From the NCBI GenBank assembly GCA_019752925.1, contig JAIELP010000004.1:62001-126000 (forward strand): 64,000 bases of DNA, written 5' to 3'. Both the position numbers and the translations under genes were made by a program. The first letter of the stretch is position 1. Each line of letters begins with the position of its first letter. Shown here one piece after another: positions 1 through 9,621 of the stretch. Below the pieces are notes generated by a model. That model had not been told where the DNA came from and did not search any database. It saw only the letters and a program-made list of their open reading frames with translations. Origin of the DNA: a bacterium. GTDB lineage: Bacteria; Bdellovibrionota; Bdellovibrionia; Bdellovibrionales; Bdellovibrionaceae.

Positions 1-2
1 CT

Positions 3-149
3 GGACTGAGCCAAAAAAATTGGATTTTTTTTCCTAGCCTAAAATTTAAAGCATCTGGGGAATCAAAAGCCATGGCACCTGAAATGCTTTTTGTTCTATT
101 TGATGAAAAAATCATTTTTATACATTTTATGTTTTTTGTACTTTGTTAG
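3..149 (+). other. Open frame entering from the window edge, possible 3' end of an upstream gene
   Basis: This frame is free of stops from the window edge to a TAG at 147-149 and overlaps the signal-peptide codons of the next gene. The translation resembles no family I recognise. Forty-eight open codons in AT-rich DNA can occur by chance, so it is either the tail of an upstream gene or nothing. A real tail here would conflict with a promoter at 73-88 only in the sense of overlap, which is common. Confidence 0.2.
73..88 (+). promoter_or_regulatory. Probable sigma-54 promoter of the flagellar operon
   Basis: TGGCAC at 73-78 and TGCT at 85-88 place GG and GC exactly ten bases apart, as in the RpoN -24/-12 consensus TGGCAC-N5-TTGCW; only base 84 (A for T) departs from it. 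Transcription would start near 98-99, about 4 nt before the ATG at 103, so the mRNA would be almost leaderless. Sigma-54 control of flagellar genes is well known in several phyla, and the second gene of this operon is itself a sigma-54-activator relative. Confidence 0.55.
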
Positions 150-2865
150 CTTAAAATCACTAGCCACAGATGTTAAAGGTGCAGTTGCTCTTGAGGGAGA
201 AACTTTCAATTTTGAATTATCTGGACAAAAGAACTGGGATTACGATTTGAAGCGCATAAAAAGTGGGGGCCAATCTAAAGTCCAGCTTTTTGTAAAATCA
301 ATCGATCAAAACTTTATTGATAAAATCCGCAATGTGGAAAACCCTTTTGTTAAGTCTATTTCAGTTACTCAGAATGCAATTGATAATAAATGGCTGGTCG
401 AATTCGTACTTAAAAATGATCAGGTTGAGACTTTTGATTATTTAACAGATCAACCATCTAAACTCATTATTGATTTTTATAAAACTGAAGCTCCAGTGGC
501 AGAACTTGTGGATACTAAAGTGGCCCCGCCGGTTGCAGTTTTGGCTAAAGATCAAAAAACAGCTCAGGCTTCTAAAAAGAAAACCGGTGACCGCAAGCCA
601 GCCGATGTGGATTTCTTAAAAATCGAAGAACCGGGTGGAATTGAAACATCTGTATTATCTAAAGCGGGTCTTTATGATGCCGGTGATGCCCAGTTTGCCC
701 GCTTTAACATGAGAGAATCTGACTATAAAGAAGAGTCAGTTATTAAAAGCCGTAATAATTACTACTTAAGATTTCCAGTATTGGAGTCAGAATTTTCATT
801 CTGGAAAAAAATGAAGGACAATCCGCCACTCTATGAAGTTTCACCTGAAAAATCAGATGAAAACAAGCAGGCGCGTCTTTTAAAAACCTTGTTTGATAAA
901 AAACGTTATTTGGTATTTATACAGACTGCAGAATGGTTTAAAAAAAGATATCCTCAGTCAAAATATTCAGAGCTGGTTTCATTTATGTCCGGCGATGCCT
1001 TTATCGAGCTTTGGAAAGCTGAAAAAATTGATTCATTTTATGAGCAAGCGCAAAACGCATACCGTGAAGCACTTGAAAAGTACCCAGAATCCGCTTTAGC
1101 AGAAAGAACTTCATTATTAGCCGGCATGTTAGCTGTGGACAAAAGTGATTACATGTCGGCTATTCGTAAACTGCATTCGCACATAGACAATAAAAAGTTT
1201 GATGCTAAAATTTCAAAAATGTATGCCAAAATTGGTTTGGCTTACAGCTACTCTAAAATAAATAAATTAGATGAAGCTTTAAAACATTTAACTGAAATTG
1301 AAAAAAGCACGCAGGATCAGCTAGTATTAACTGAAGTTGCTGTCCGTAAGGGCGATTTCTTTTTCTTTACTAAAAAATTACCTGAAGCGATTGCTGCTTA
1401 CGACTCAGCTACTAAAAACTTCCCGTTAGTTTCAAAATTATTCCCGAGTGCGTATTTTAATAAAATGGAAGCTCAGTTTTGGAAAGAAAAATTCCAGGAT
1501 TCGCATAAATCGGCTTTGGGTTTTGCCCAGTATTTCCCGGCCCATGAATATGCTCCGTATGCTTTAACTCGCGTTGGTGAGTTGTTGGATATTATGGGTG
1601 CTGAGCAGTCAAAATCAGTAGGTGCTTACCTTGAAACTCACTTTCGTTATGGTGATAGCCCTAAAACAATTGTAGCCCGCTTACATTTATTAAGTACAAA
1701 AATGAAATCGATGAAAGCTGAAGAGTTGGACCAAACTCTTATTAAAATGGATGAATTGGCTCTTAAGAGTGATCTGCAGAACGTAGATCAGTTTAAGGTA
1801 GCGATGATTTCTGATGGTTTCTCAAGACGTAAAGAATACTTAAGGGCTATTGATATTTTATCTAAGTTTTATCAGCAGAATCCGACACGTTCGGATGCTA
1901 AGCAGGTAACTCAAAGGATAGTTAAAAATATTAATGACCAACTTAAATATTTATCAGATCAAGGCCATTACAAAGATTTACTTAAAACTTACCGTCAATA
2001 CTCTGATACTTGGCTTAAAACTCACAGCCGATTAGACACGGACTATTTCCTAGGCTTATCGTATGAAAATGCAGGTGCTTACTCAGATGCTATTACCAAA
2101 TATAAAAAAGTTTTAGCAGGGTTAAATGCTATCAAAGGTGCGAGTTTTGAAAAAGAAGTTTATGTCAATCAGTACTTGCCTAGCTTTGACAGTTTGTACC
2201 TTAAATTATCACAAAGTAGTTTTGACAATATTTCGTATCAGGATGCATATCAGTATTTAGAAAAAATTCAAACACCACTGGATTTGTCTGACGAAGAACA
2301 AGTGCAACGAGTTCAGCTAGCTTCAAAACTTTACGAGCAAAAAGGCGACACCTCTACTTCTATACGTTACTTAAGTGATTTATCGAATTTATGGAAGGGC
2401 GAAGAAAAGCTTTCTTTACCAGTGCAGTTCAGATTGGCTGAAATGCAAACTCAGCAAAATGATATTTCAGATGCAATCGGTACTTTTGAAAAATGCCGCG
2501 AGATTATTTTAAACAATCCTAAGCCTGAACGTTCAGATGTAGTGAAATTGGCTAATGAGTATTCTCAACTTTTAATTAAGCAAGATAAGGCCGATGATGC
2601 AATCGGTTTATTAAAAGAAATTTTTCAACGTCATGGTAATAAGTTTGTATTAAATCACGAGCGTTATTTACTGGGTGATTTGTATTTTAAAAAAGGTGAA
2701 ATCAAAAAAGCTGAACAAACATGGGCTGAACTAAAAGACGACAGCACAGAAATGTGGAAACAGCTTTCAACTGAAAAATTGAAGCAGGCAGCCTGGGATG
2801 TTGAATACAAAAAGCATTTAAAGAGAATACCTGCAATGTCGCAATTAGAGGAACAACAACAATGA
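103..2865 (+). CDS. Exported TPR protein with N-terminal AMIN-like domain, head of flagellar operon
   Basis: A 920-residue protein with a signal peptide (MKK, then a hydrophobic stretch ending near LKSLA). Residues about 25-125 look like an AMIN domain, ending in the typical PSKLIIDFY strand; AMIN domains bind peptidoglycan or secretion partners. From about residue 250 to the end the sequence is helical repeats of TPR/tol-pal YbgF type (for example SEL..AYREALEKYPESALAE). The ATG at 103 was preferred to the in-frame TTG at 91 because it begins the signal peptide; neither start has a Shine-Dalgarno. The stop overlaps the next ATG (ATGA). Position at the head of the flagellar operon suggests a periplasmic scaffold for basal-body or motor assembly; the exact role is unknown. 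Confidence 0.8.
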   Translation: MKKSFLYILCFLYFVSLKSLATDVKGAVALEGETFNFELSGQKNWDYDLKRIKSGGQSKVQLFVKSIDQNFIDKIRNVENPFVKSISVTQNAIDNKWLVEFVLKNDQVETFDYLTDQPSKLIIDFYKTEAPVAELVDTKVAPPVAVLAKDQKTAQASKKKTGDRKPADVDFLKIEEPGGIETSVLSKAGLYDAGDAQFARFNMRESDYKEESVIKSRNNYYLRFPVLESEFSFWKKMKDNPPLYEVSPEKSDENKQARLLKTLFDKKRYLVFIQTAEWFKKRYPQSKYSELVSFMSGDAFIELWKAEKIDSFYEQAQNAYREALEKYPESALAERTSLLAGMLAVDKSDYMSAIRKLHSHIDNKKFDAKISKMYAKIGLAYSYSKINKLDEALKHLTEIEKSTQDQLVLTEVAVRKGDFFFFTKKLPEAIAAYDSATKNFPLVSKLFPSAYFNKMEAQFWKEKFQDSHKSALGFAQYFPAHEYAPYALTRVGELLDIMGAEQSKSVGAYLETHFRYGDSPKTIVARLHLLSTKMKSMKAEELDQTLIKMDELALKSDLQNVDQFKVAMISDGFSRRKEYLRAIDILSKFYQQNPTRSDAKQVTQRIVKNINDQLKYLSDQGHYKDLLKTYRQYSDTWLKTHSRLDTDYFLGLSYENAGAYSDAITKYKKVLAGLNAIKGASFEKEVYVNQYLPSFDSLYLKLSQSSFDNISYQDAYQYLEKIQTPLDLSDEEQVQRVQLASKLYEQKGDTSTSIRYLSDLSNLWKGEEKLSLPVQFRLAEMQTQQNDISDAIGTFEKCREIILNNPKPERSDVVKLANEYSQLLIKQDKADDAIGLLKEIFQRHGNKFVLNHERYLLGDLYFKKGEIKKAEQTWAELKDDSTEMWKQLSTEKLKQAAWDVEYKKHLKRIPAMSQLEEQQQ

Positions 2866-3587
2866 TAAATTACCAATATGGTTCTTTTCAGATTCAGAGT
2901 TCTGTTATGCACCAAGTGCTGGAAGCACTTCATGCCAACAACGACAAAAAGTTTTTTATCGTAGTTGGTGATGTGGGAACCGGTAAAAGCACGATGCTCA
3001 ATTACATAAATAAAGTTGTATTTAATAACACTCAGACTCAGCTTTTTGACGAAACAGGTCTGCCGACCGATGCCTTAGACTCAGTTATAGTGGCGACTTC
3101 TAAGGAGAGTGCTTACGAAGTTATTAGAAAATTTGATAAAAAGTTTACTCATATAGTAGAGATGCCGGCCTTATCTGAGCGCAAAGCTGATGTAACGGCA
3201 TTTGCTAACTTCTTTATCGAAGTTATAGGGCTCATGAATAACAAAAAGGGCCTAAGATTAACCGAAAAGTCATGTGAAAAGCTCTTACAATATAATTGGC
3301 CGGGAAATTTTCATGAACTGGAATCTGTACTGGAGAGAGCATTCGAAAATGCGCAAACAGCAGATTCCAAGTCTACAATAGAACCGGAACATATCGAGCT
3401 CAATACACAAACTAAACAATTGGAATTTTCTATCGGGCAGAAGTTAGACGAAGTTGAAAGAAAGTATATTTTACAAACTCTTTACTTCGTTCATCAGAAC
3501 AGAACTAGAGCTGCCGAGATCCTCGGTATTTCTATTCGCACCTTAAGAAATAAAATAAATCAATATCGAGAGGAAGGTTATTTATGA
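2862..3587 (+). CDS. Shortened sigma-54-activator-like protein lacking GAFTGA, with Fis-type HTH
   Basis: 241 residues related to bacterial enhancer-binding proteins. Visible parts: Walker A GDVGTGKS (36-43), a possible Walker B remnant LFDE (61-64), the sensor-side motif MPALSERKADV (101-111), the C-terminal AAA+ subdomain signature YNWPGNFHELESVLERA (144-160), and a Fis-type helix-turn-helix, RTRAAEILGISIRTLRNKI (214-232). The stretch that normally carries the GAFTGA loop contacting sigma-54 is missing, and there is no receiver domain. It therefore probably cannot remodel sigma-54 holoenzyme by itself, but may bind DNA and nucleotide, or partner a full activator. It overlaps its neighbours on both sides (ATGA), so it is translated with the flagellar genes and is likely a flagellar regulator. 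Confidence 0.75.
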   Translation: MINYQYGSFQIQSSVMHQVLEALHANNDKKFFIVVGDVGTGKSTMLNYINKVVFNNTQTQLFDETGLPTDALDSVIVATSKESAYEVIRKFDKKFTHIVEMPALSERKADVTAFANFFIEVIGLMNNKKGLRLTEKSCEKLLQYNWPGNFHELESVLERAFENAQTADSKSTIEPEHIELNTQTKQLEFSIGQKLDEVERKYILQTLYFVHQNRTRAAEILGISIRTLRNKINQYREEGYL

Positions 3588-3988
3588 GTAATCTGTTTGA
3601 TAAAACAACAGATGCGCTGGCAACATCGTTGGCCATGCGCCAAATACGTCACAATGTAACTTCGGCCAATATTGCCAATGCTGAGACTCCGAATTATCAC
3701 GCTAAAAAAGTGGATTTCGAAGATGCGCTGGCAAGAGCTCTTGATTTAGATGGAAACAATGCTTTGTCAACTTCGCATGGTGAACACTTCGGGGTAGGCG
3801 GGAAACCTGCTGTAGAGCCGGGAATTTACGAAAATCCAGACGTTGCTATGAATAATGACGGCAACACCGTGGATATGGAAAAAGAGATGTCAGCGTTAGC
3901 TGAAAACTCGATTCTTTACAAATCAGCATTGCAATTAATTAATAAAAAAATGGCAGCCATGAAATATGCCATCAGTGAAACACGATAG
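3584..3988 (+). CDS. flgB: Flagellar basal-body rod protein FlgB
   Basis: 134 residues, normal length for FlgB. The N-terminal rod signature (ALATSLAMRQIRHNVTSANI followed by ANAETPNYHAKKVDFE) and the C-terminal helix ending YKSALQLINKKMAAMKYAI are typical of proximal-rod proteins. It is exported by the flagellar type III apparatus and builds the proximal rod with FlgC, FlgF and FliE. The start overlaps the stop of the upstream regulator-like gene, and flgC follows after 9 nt. Confidence 0.95.
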   Translation: MSNLFDKTTDALATSLAMRQIRHNVTSANIANAETPNYHAKKVDFEDALARALDLDGNNALSTSHGEHFGVGGKPAVEPGIYENPDVAMNNDGNTVDMEKEMSALAENSILYKSALQLINKKMAAMKYAISETR

Positions 3989-3997
3989 GAATAAACG

Positions 3998-4441
3998 ATG
4001 AGTGATTTTTTATCAGGCTTTAGAATAGGTGGAAGTGGTATGGCGGCTCAGAGAGCCCGCATGAATACTATTTCTAGTAACATGGCCAACATCAATACCA
4101 CACGCACGCCAGAGGGTGGTCCGTATCGCCGTAAGGATGTGGTTTTTGAAGCCATTCCGGATTCAAAATCTTTCGGTGACATCATGAGTGTAAATGATCC
4201 GAAGTCCGACTTTAATCGAGTTCAGGTAACAGATGTGGTGTATGATAAAAAAGCACCGATTCTGAAATATGATCCTTCACACCCGGATGCAAATCCCGAA
4301 GGATATGTGGCCTACCCGAATATTAACCTCATGGAAGAGATGACCAATATGATACAGGCGTCCCGTTCTTACGAGGCTAACGTACAGGCTATTCAGGCAA
4401 CTAAAGATATGGCTTTAAGTGCACTGGAAATTGGTAGATAA
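3998..4441 (+). CDS. flgC: Flagellar basal-body rod protein FlgC
   Basis: 147 residues with the rod/hook N-terminal motif (GSGMAAQRARMNTISSNMANINTTRTPEGGPYRRKDVVFE) visible in pieces, and the C-terminal motif MTNMIQASRSYEANVQAI that packs against the N-terminus in the rod. Length and context match FlgC. A short dyad (AACTAG..CTAGTT) lies in the 52-nt gap before fliE. Confidence 0.95.
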   Translation: MSDFLSGFRIGGSGMAAQRARMNTISSNMANINTTRTPEGGPYRRKDVVFEAIPDSKSFGDIMSVNDPKSDFNRVQVTDVVYDKKAPILKYDPSHPDANPEGYVAYPNINLMEEMTNMIQASRSYEANVQAIQATKDMALSALEIGR

Positions 4442-4493
4442 TTTAACTAGTATTGTGCCCTAGTTTTTATAACATTACAGAGGAGTATAGACC

Positions 4494-4817
4494 ATGGATG
4501 GTTTAACAATCTCAAATGCGAATCGATTCTTAGAAACAGGAAGTTTAGATAACAAATCTGTTAAAATCGATCAACCAAGTTCAACTAAAGACGCGGGACC
4601 TTCTTTTGCGGATACGTTAAAAGAAGCTGTTAACAACGTAAATCAACTTCACTTAGATGCGGACCAAAAAGCACAGGAGCTGGCAACAGGTAAAACTGAT
4701 GATATCGCTGGCGTAATGATTGCGACTGAAAAAGCGGACATCGCTTTAAGAGCAATGGTTCAGGTTCGTAATAAAATTATCGACGCTTACCAAGAAATTA
4801 TGAAAATGCAGGTGTAA
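4494..4817 (+). CDS. fliE: Flagellar hook-basal body protein FliE
   Basis: 107 residues, ending in the characteristic FliE C-terminal region (IATEKADIALRAMVQVRNKIIDAYQEIMKMQV). FliE links the MS ring to the proximal rod and is an early export substrate. A clear AGAGGAG ribosome-binding site lies before the ATG. fliF follows immediately. Confidence 0.95.
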   Translation: MDGLTISNANRFLETGSLDNKSVKIDQPSSTKDAGPSFADTLKEAVNNVNQLHLDADQKAQELATGKTDDIAGVMIATEKADIALRAMVQVRNKIIDAYQEIMKMQV

Positions 4818-4818
4818 T

Positions 4819-6468
4819 GTGAATAAAATTTTCGGTGGAATCATAGGGCAATTTCAGGAATTTTATAAGTCGCTTGGGCCAACAAAAAGAATGGCTTTGG
4901 TGGCTTCGATCCTTATTGGCTTCTTAGCTGTAGGCTCCGTTATTTTCATGGCTTCAGGAAAAGACTATGCGGTATTATTAACGAATGTGCCAACAGATCA
5001 AGTTCCGACAATCATTGAAAAATTAAATGCTAAAAATATTCCTTACCAGTTAAAAGATGACGGTAAAACAGTAACAGTTCCTAAGGATTATTTGCATGCT
5101 ACGCAAATGCAATTGATGTCTGAAGTGGGTTCTGCAAAAATGGGTAATATCGGCTTAGAGCTTTTTGATAAGCAAGAATTTGGTATTAATTCATACGCCC
5201 AAAAAATTAACTATCAAAGAGCCCTACAAGGTGAGTTGATCCGAGCAATCAATACTTTGACTGCGGTTAAACAATCGAAGGTAATTTTAGCTTTACCTGC
5301 AAAGAAAACAATGATGGAAGAGTCTGCTCCTCCTTCGGCCTCTGTTGTTGTTGAATTACATGCCGGTAAAGAGCTTTCGGCTGACCAAGTACGCGGTATT
5401 CGCTACTTAGTTGCCAATGCCGTTGAAGGTATGGATCCAGAAAAAGTAGCCATCTTGGATGACCGTGGAAAAATGATTTCACGTCAATCAGACGGTTCTA
5501 CCGGTGCTTCAAATGAAATCATGGAGCTTAAATCTAAAGTTGAAAAAGACTTAGAAGGTCGCATCGAAACAATTTTATCTAAAGTTGTTGGTCACGGTAA
5601 AATCGTAGCTAAAGTTGATGCGACTATAAATCATAAAATCACGACGGCAGTTGAAGAAACTGTTGATCCGGATAAAACAGCTATTCGCTCTCAGACCTCT
5701 CAGGAAGAATCTTTAGATGGTGCCAGAACAAATCCTACAGGTGTTCCGGGCTCACGTTCGAATATTCCAGGTGCTGAAGATAACAATGGTCAAGTGGGCT
5801 TTAAGCAAGATGTTAAAAAAGAACTTAAAACTGTAAATTACGAAGTTCCTAAAACAGTAAAAAATATCAGAGAAGCTGCCGGTGCGGTTGAAAAAATCTC
5901 AGTAGCCGTTTTAATTGATGGCGTTCCGACAACTACTACTAAAGCTGATGGCAGCACAGAGACAACATGGTCTTCACGTACGCCTGAGGAAATTGCTAAG
6001 TATGAGTCTTTAGTTAAAAATGCAGTGGGCTTTGTTGGCGCGCGTGGCGACAGTGTTAAAATTGAATCTATTCAGTTCCAACCAGAAGATTTCAGCGAAA
6101 GCGAAAAAATCTTAACAAATATTGAAAAAAAGAAACTCGTACAGTCTTTATTTAAATGGGGTCTGTTAGGCTTTGCATTATTATTATTCTTCTTTATGGT
6201 GATCCGTCCATTCATGCAATGGATTACGGATTCATTCACAGATTCAGTGGAAGAAATGTTGCCGAGAACTATCGAAGAGCTGGAAGAATTACACTCTGTT
6301 GATAACTCATTGCCGGGATTATCGGGTGTATTGCCGATTCTACAGGAGTCTGTGGACCCTGAAAAAGCTGAAAGTGAATTGTTGCGCGACCGTATTATTA
6401 CATTAATGCAAAGAGATGAAGAAAAAGCATCTAGTGCTATTAATGTATGGGTTTCTAGGAAGGAATAG
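4819..6468 (+). CDS. fliF: Flagellar MS-ring protein FliF
   Basis: 549 residues. A first membrane segment lies around residues 23-45 (MALVASILIGFLAVGSVIFM) and a second around 448-468 (LLGFALLLFFFMVIRPFM). Between them are the ring-building domains (DYAVLLTNVPTDQVPTIIEKL; QKINYQRALQGELIRAI). The C-terminal cytoplasmic tail, which binds FliG, is present. The start is GTG at 4819; an ATG at 4817 runs straight into TGA. It forms the inner-membrane base on which the motor and export gate assemble. Confidence 0.95.
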   Translation: MNKIFGGIIGQFQEFYKSLGPTKRMALVASILIGFLAVGSVIFMASGKDYAVLLTNVPTDQVPTIIEKLNAKNIPYQLKDDGKTVTVPKDYLHATQMQLMSEVGSAKMGNIGLELFDKQEFGINSYAQKINYQRALQGELIRAINTLTAVKQSKVILALPAKKTMMEESAPPSASVVVELHAGKELSADQVRGIRYLVANAVEGMDPEKVAILDDRGKMISRQSDGSTGASNEIMELKSKVEKDLEGRIETILSKVVGHGKIVAKVDATINHKITTAVEETVDPDKTAIRSQTSQEESLDGARTNPTGVPGSRSNIPGAEDNNGQVGFKQDVKKELKTVNYEVPKTVKNIREAAGAVEKISVAVLIDGVPTTTTKADGSTETTWSSRTPEEIAKYESLVKNAVGFVGARGDSVKIESIQFQPEDFSESEKILTNIEKKKLVQSLFKWGLLGFALLLFFFMVIRPFMQWITDSFTDSVEEMLPRTIEELEELHSVDNSLPGLSGVLPILQESVDPEKAESELLRDRIITLMQRDEEKASSAINVWVSRKE

Positions 6469-6470
6469 GC

Positions 6471-7505
6471 ATGAGAGTAAGTCGATTTGATAATTTAGAT
6501 TATGATCAATTACGTGGTGTGGATAAAGCAGCTATTCTGATTAACTATCTTGGTAAAGATGCTATTAAAGTTCTTTTCCAAAAAATGGATGATGGTGAAA
6601 TCCGTAAACTTCTTCACTTAATGTCTAAATTTAAAATTGTTCCTGTAAGTATTACGAAACGTGTACTTGAAGAGTACTATGAAATGTTAAGTGAATCGGA
6701 AGACTTTATCTTCTCTGAGCAAATGGCTAGTAAAGACACTATTATCGATGCATTGGGTGAAGAACGTGCGCGTGGAATCTTGGATGGTTTAAATATTAGC
6801 TCAGGTTCGGGACGTACTTTAGAATCATTAGAGATGGTTGACGCAAAATCTTTATCAACATTCTTAGTGAATGAGCATCCACAAACTGTTGCGGTAATTT
6901 TAGCCCATTTAGAGCCTGAGAAAAAAGGCGAAGTATTAAGACGTTTACCTGAAAGTTTACAAGCCGAAGTTGTACTGAGAATGGCTAACTTAGATAACGT
7001 CGACCAAGAATTAATTGCTGAGATCGACAAAGTTCTCAAGAATCAATTATCTAACAGTCACACTGTTGAGCAAGCCTCGCTTGGTGGTGTTCAGCCAGTT
7101 GCTGAAATGCTTAACGTTATGGACAAAAACTCTGAGCAATCGATTATGTCGCGTTTAGAAGAAAAAGATCCTCTGTTAGCGGAAGAAATCCGCAAGTTGA
7201 TGTTCGTATTTGAAGACATTGCAAAAATTGATGACCGCGGCATTCAAATTCTTCTTAAAGAAGTTCCGAATGATAAATTATTATTGGCTCTTAAAACGGC
7301 TAATGATGATATCCGCAATAAAATCTTCAAGAATATTTCTTCACGTGCGGCAGAGATGTTACGTGAAGATCTGGCTAACATGGGCCCTGCACGTTTATCA
7401 GACGTAGAGTCTGCACAGCAGGAAATAGTAAATGCCGCCCGTCGTCTAGAAGCAGAAGGAAAAATTATTATAGCTCGTGGTGGTACAGAAGATGCGATGG
7501 TCTAG
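6471..7505 (+). CDS. fliG: Flagellar motor switch protein FliG
   Basis: 344 residues, the usual FliG length. The N-terminal domain (LRGVDKAAILINYLGKDA) binds FliF. The middle ARM domain contains the EHPQTVAVILAHL motif, and the C-terminal domain has MFVFEDIAKIDDRGIQILLKEV, the torque helix region with alternating charged residues. It forms the rotor surface that interacts with MotA. The 3' end overlaps the start of fliH by 14 nt. Confidence 0.96.
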   Translation: MRVSRFDNLDYDQLRGVDKAAILINYLGKDAIKVLFQKMDDGEIRKLLHLMSKFKIVPVSITKRVLEEYYEMLSESEDFIFSEQMASKDTIIDALGEERARGILDGLNISSGSGRTLESLEMVDAKSLSTFLVNEHPQTVAVILAHLEPEKKGEVLRRLPESLQAEVVLRMANLDNVDQELIAEIDKVLKNQLSNSHTVEQASLGGVQPVAEMLNVMDKNSEQSIMSRLEEKDPLLAEEIRKLMFVFEDIAKIDDRGIQILLKEVPNDKLLLALKTANDDIRNKIFKNISSRAAEMLREDLANMGPARLSDVESAQQEIVNAARRLEAEGKIIIARGGTEDAMV

Positions 7506-8283
7506 TATTGTTAAGAAAAATCAGGAGGAATCGGACAATAACGCAGAAGTTACTGTTCTTAATTACACTCCGAAGCAATTTAACTTCGGCACTCCTGAAT
7601 CAGCCATGGAATACCTAAGAGAAAAAGAAGAAGGCTCTGACTTCGTGATGAGCGATGTGCTAAGAACTACAACCGGCGTTGAAGAAATTGAGCGCTTAAG
7701 TGAAGAACAAAAAATTGAGCAAAAAGTTTTAGAAAAAATTTCGTTACTTCAAGAAGATGCTTATCAACAGGCTTATGAACTGGGCTTTCAAGAGGGAACT
7801 CAGAAGGCAATACAAGATAAAACTGAAGAATTAGAAGCTAAAAGTTCTGAGTTAGAGGCACTTTTGCAAAGTTTAAATAAAATTAAAGAAGAAATGGCCC
7901 ATCAGAACGAAGCTCATATGATTAAAATGATTTATGAAATTGCTTCGAGACTGGCTTTTGATCATGTTAACGAACATCAGGATGTTGTATTGAAATTGAT
8001 TAAAAAATCCATTGAAGAAGCTCAAGCTGATGAAAATGTAAACGTATTAGTATCCAACGAACAGTTGGAATTTCTTGAAAAAATAAAACAGTCCGATAAG
8101 CGCGAAAACGAATTTTTAAGAAAAGTTAAATTCGTAGGTTCAGATTCTGTTTCGATAGGTAGTTGCGTTGTTGAAACCAACTATGGGGTAATTGATGCCC
8201 GAATTGAAGAACGTGTTAGTAAATTGTGGAATGAGCTTAAACAAGCTGTTCCGAAAGTTAAATCACCAATCGAGCCCTCATGA
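7492..8283 (+). CDS. fliH: Flagellar export apparatus protein FliH
   Basis: About 263 residues from the ATG at 7492 (MRWSSIVKK); GTG codons at 7477 and 7480 are alternative starts in the same frame but lie deep in fliG. A long Glu/Gln-rich helical stretch (residues about 65-140), including AYELGFQEGTQKA, is typical of FliH. The C-terminal domain (IKKSIEEAQADENVNVLVSNEQLEFL..) resembles the V/F-ATPase peripheral stalk. FliH binds and restrains the FliI ATPase, encoded next with a 4-nt overlap. Confidence 0.88.
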   Translation: MRWSSIVKKNQEESDNNAEVTVLNYTPKQFNFGTPESAMEYLREKEEGSDFVMSDVLRTTTGVEEIERLSEEQKIEQKVLEKISLLQEDAYQQAYELGFQEGTQKAIQDKTEELEAKSSELEALLQSLNKIKEEMAHQNEAHMIKMIYEIASRLAFDHVNEHQDVVLKLIKKSIEEAQADENVNVLVSNEQLEFLEKIKQSDKRENEFLRKVKFVGSDSVSIGSCVVETNYGVIDARIEERVSKLWNELKQAVPKVKSPIEPS

Positions 8284-9599
8284 ATATTAATTTTGATAAA
8301 TACCAGAGTATTTTGCACAACACGCATCTTACTAAGGACAGCGGTAAGGTGACAGAAGTTACAGGCCTTATCATTAAAGGTTATATCCCAGGTGTAAGCG
8401 TAGGAAGTATTTGTGAAATTCAAACGGCAGTTTCAGACAAACCAGTTTTGGCTGAAGTTGTGGGCTTTAAAGATCGTCATGTTTTGATGATGAGTCTAGG
8501 TGGAATGCGTGGCATTTCGATGGGTTCAAAAATTACCTTAAGTAAATCAATTGCAACGGTAAAGGTAAGTGAAGAGTTATTAGGTCGTGTAGTGGATGGT
8601 TTGGGTATGCCACTTGATGACGGACCTGAAATTGAAATCTCAAATGAAATTTCACTTTATGGTGAAGTTGTTAATCCTTTAAAGCGTGCACCTATCCGTG
8701 AATCCCTAGATGTTGGTGTAAGAGCCATTAATGCGGCGATCACCACAGGGAGAGGCCAGCGTGTGGCTATTATGGCAGGTTCTGGCGTAGGTAAATCTGT
8801 ATTAATGGGAATGATGGCTAAACAAACTGAAGCTGACGTAAATGTTATTGCGCTAGTGGGAGAACGTGGCCGCGAGGTGCGTGAGTTTATCGAAAATGAA
8901 TTGGGTCCTGAAGGTATGAAAAAAACCGTAGTGGTTTGTGTAACTTCAGATCAAAGCCCGCTGTTGAGAATGCGTGGCGCTTTTGTGGCTACGGCAATTG
9001 CAGAGTATTTTGCTCATCAAGGAAAAAAAGTTTTATTAGTAATGGACTCTGTTACGCGTTTTGCTATGGCCATGCGTGAAATCGGATTAAGTATCGGCGA
9101 ACCACCGAGTACTAAAGGCTATACGCCATCTGTGTTTTCGACTTTACCTAAATTACTAGAGCGCGCCGGTAATTTCGATGGAGCGGGCTCTATTACAGGA
9201 TTTTATACTACATTAGTTGAAAGTGATGATATGAATGATCCGATCGGGGATGCTGTACGCTCTATCGTTGACGGTCATATTGTGTTAACACGCGCTTTGG
9301 CTCACAAGGGCCATTTTCCGGCAATTGATGTTTTACAGAGTGCAAGCCGTGTTATGAAAGCGGTTTCAAACTCTGAACAGGTTAGAATGGCACAGAAATT
9401 ACGTGAAATTTTGGCCACCTATGCAGATGCAGAAGATCTAATTAATGTTGGCGCCTATAAAATGGGTGCCAATCCTAAAATTGATAAAGCAATTAAATTA
9501 ATAGAACCAATTAATGATTTTTTAAAACAAAAAACCGAAGACCACTCGAATATGAACCAGTGTTTACGAATGCTCTCGCAAATACTAGCGGGCGCTTAA
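8280..9599 (+). CDS. fliI: Flagellum-specific ATPase FliI
   Basis: 439 residues. Walker A GSGVGKS is at 167-173, the family motif GERGREVREFIE follows at about 194-205, the Walker B strand is KVLLVMDSVTRFA, and the export-ATPase motif is GEPPSTKGYTPSVFSTLP. It is homologous to the F1 beta subunit and powers or primes type III export of rod, hook and filament subunits at the cytoplasmic gate, with FliH and FliJ encoded on either side. Confidence 0.97.
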   Translation: MNINFDKYQSILHNTHLTKDSGKVTEVTGLIIKGYIPGVSVGSICEIQTAVSDKPVLAEVVGFKDRHVLMMSLGGMRGISMGSKITLSKSIATVKVSEELLGRVVDGLGMPLDDGPEIEISNEISLYGEVVNPLKRAPIRESLDVGVRAINAAITTGRGQRVAIMAGSGVGKSVLMGMMAKQTEADVNVIALVGERGREVREFIENELGPEGMKKTVVVCVTSDQSPLLRMRGAFVATAIAEYFAHQGKKVLLVMDSVTRFAMAMREIGLSIGEPPSTKGYTPSVFSTLPKLLERAGNFDGAGSITGFYTTLVESDDMNDPIGDAVRSIVDGHIVLTRALAHKGHFPAIDVLQSASRVMKAVSNSEQVRMAQKLREILATYADAEDLINVGAYKMGANPKIDKAIKLIEPINDFLKQKTEDHSNMNQCLRMLSQILAGA

Positions 9600-9621
9600 A
9601 AGCTTTAACAAAAAAGGCTAA

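Noticed and set aside
4443-4465. AACTAG/CTAGTT dyad before fliE as a terminator
   Set aside because: Six base pairs, AT-rich, and fliE has a clear ribosome-binding site within a continuous operon.
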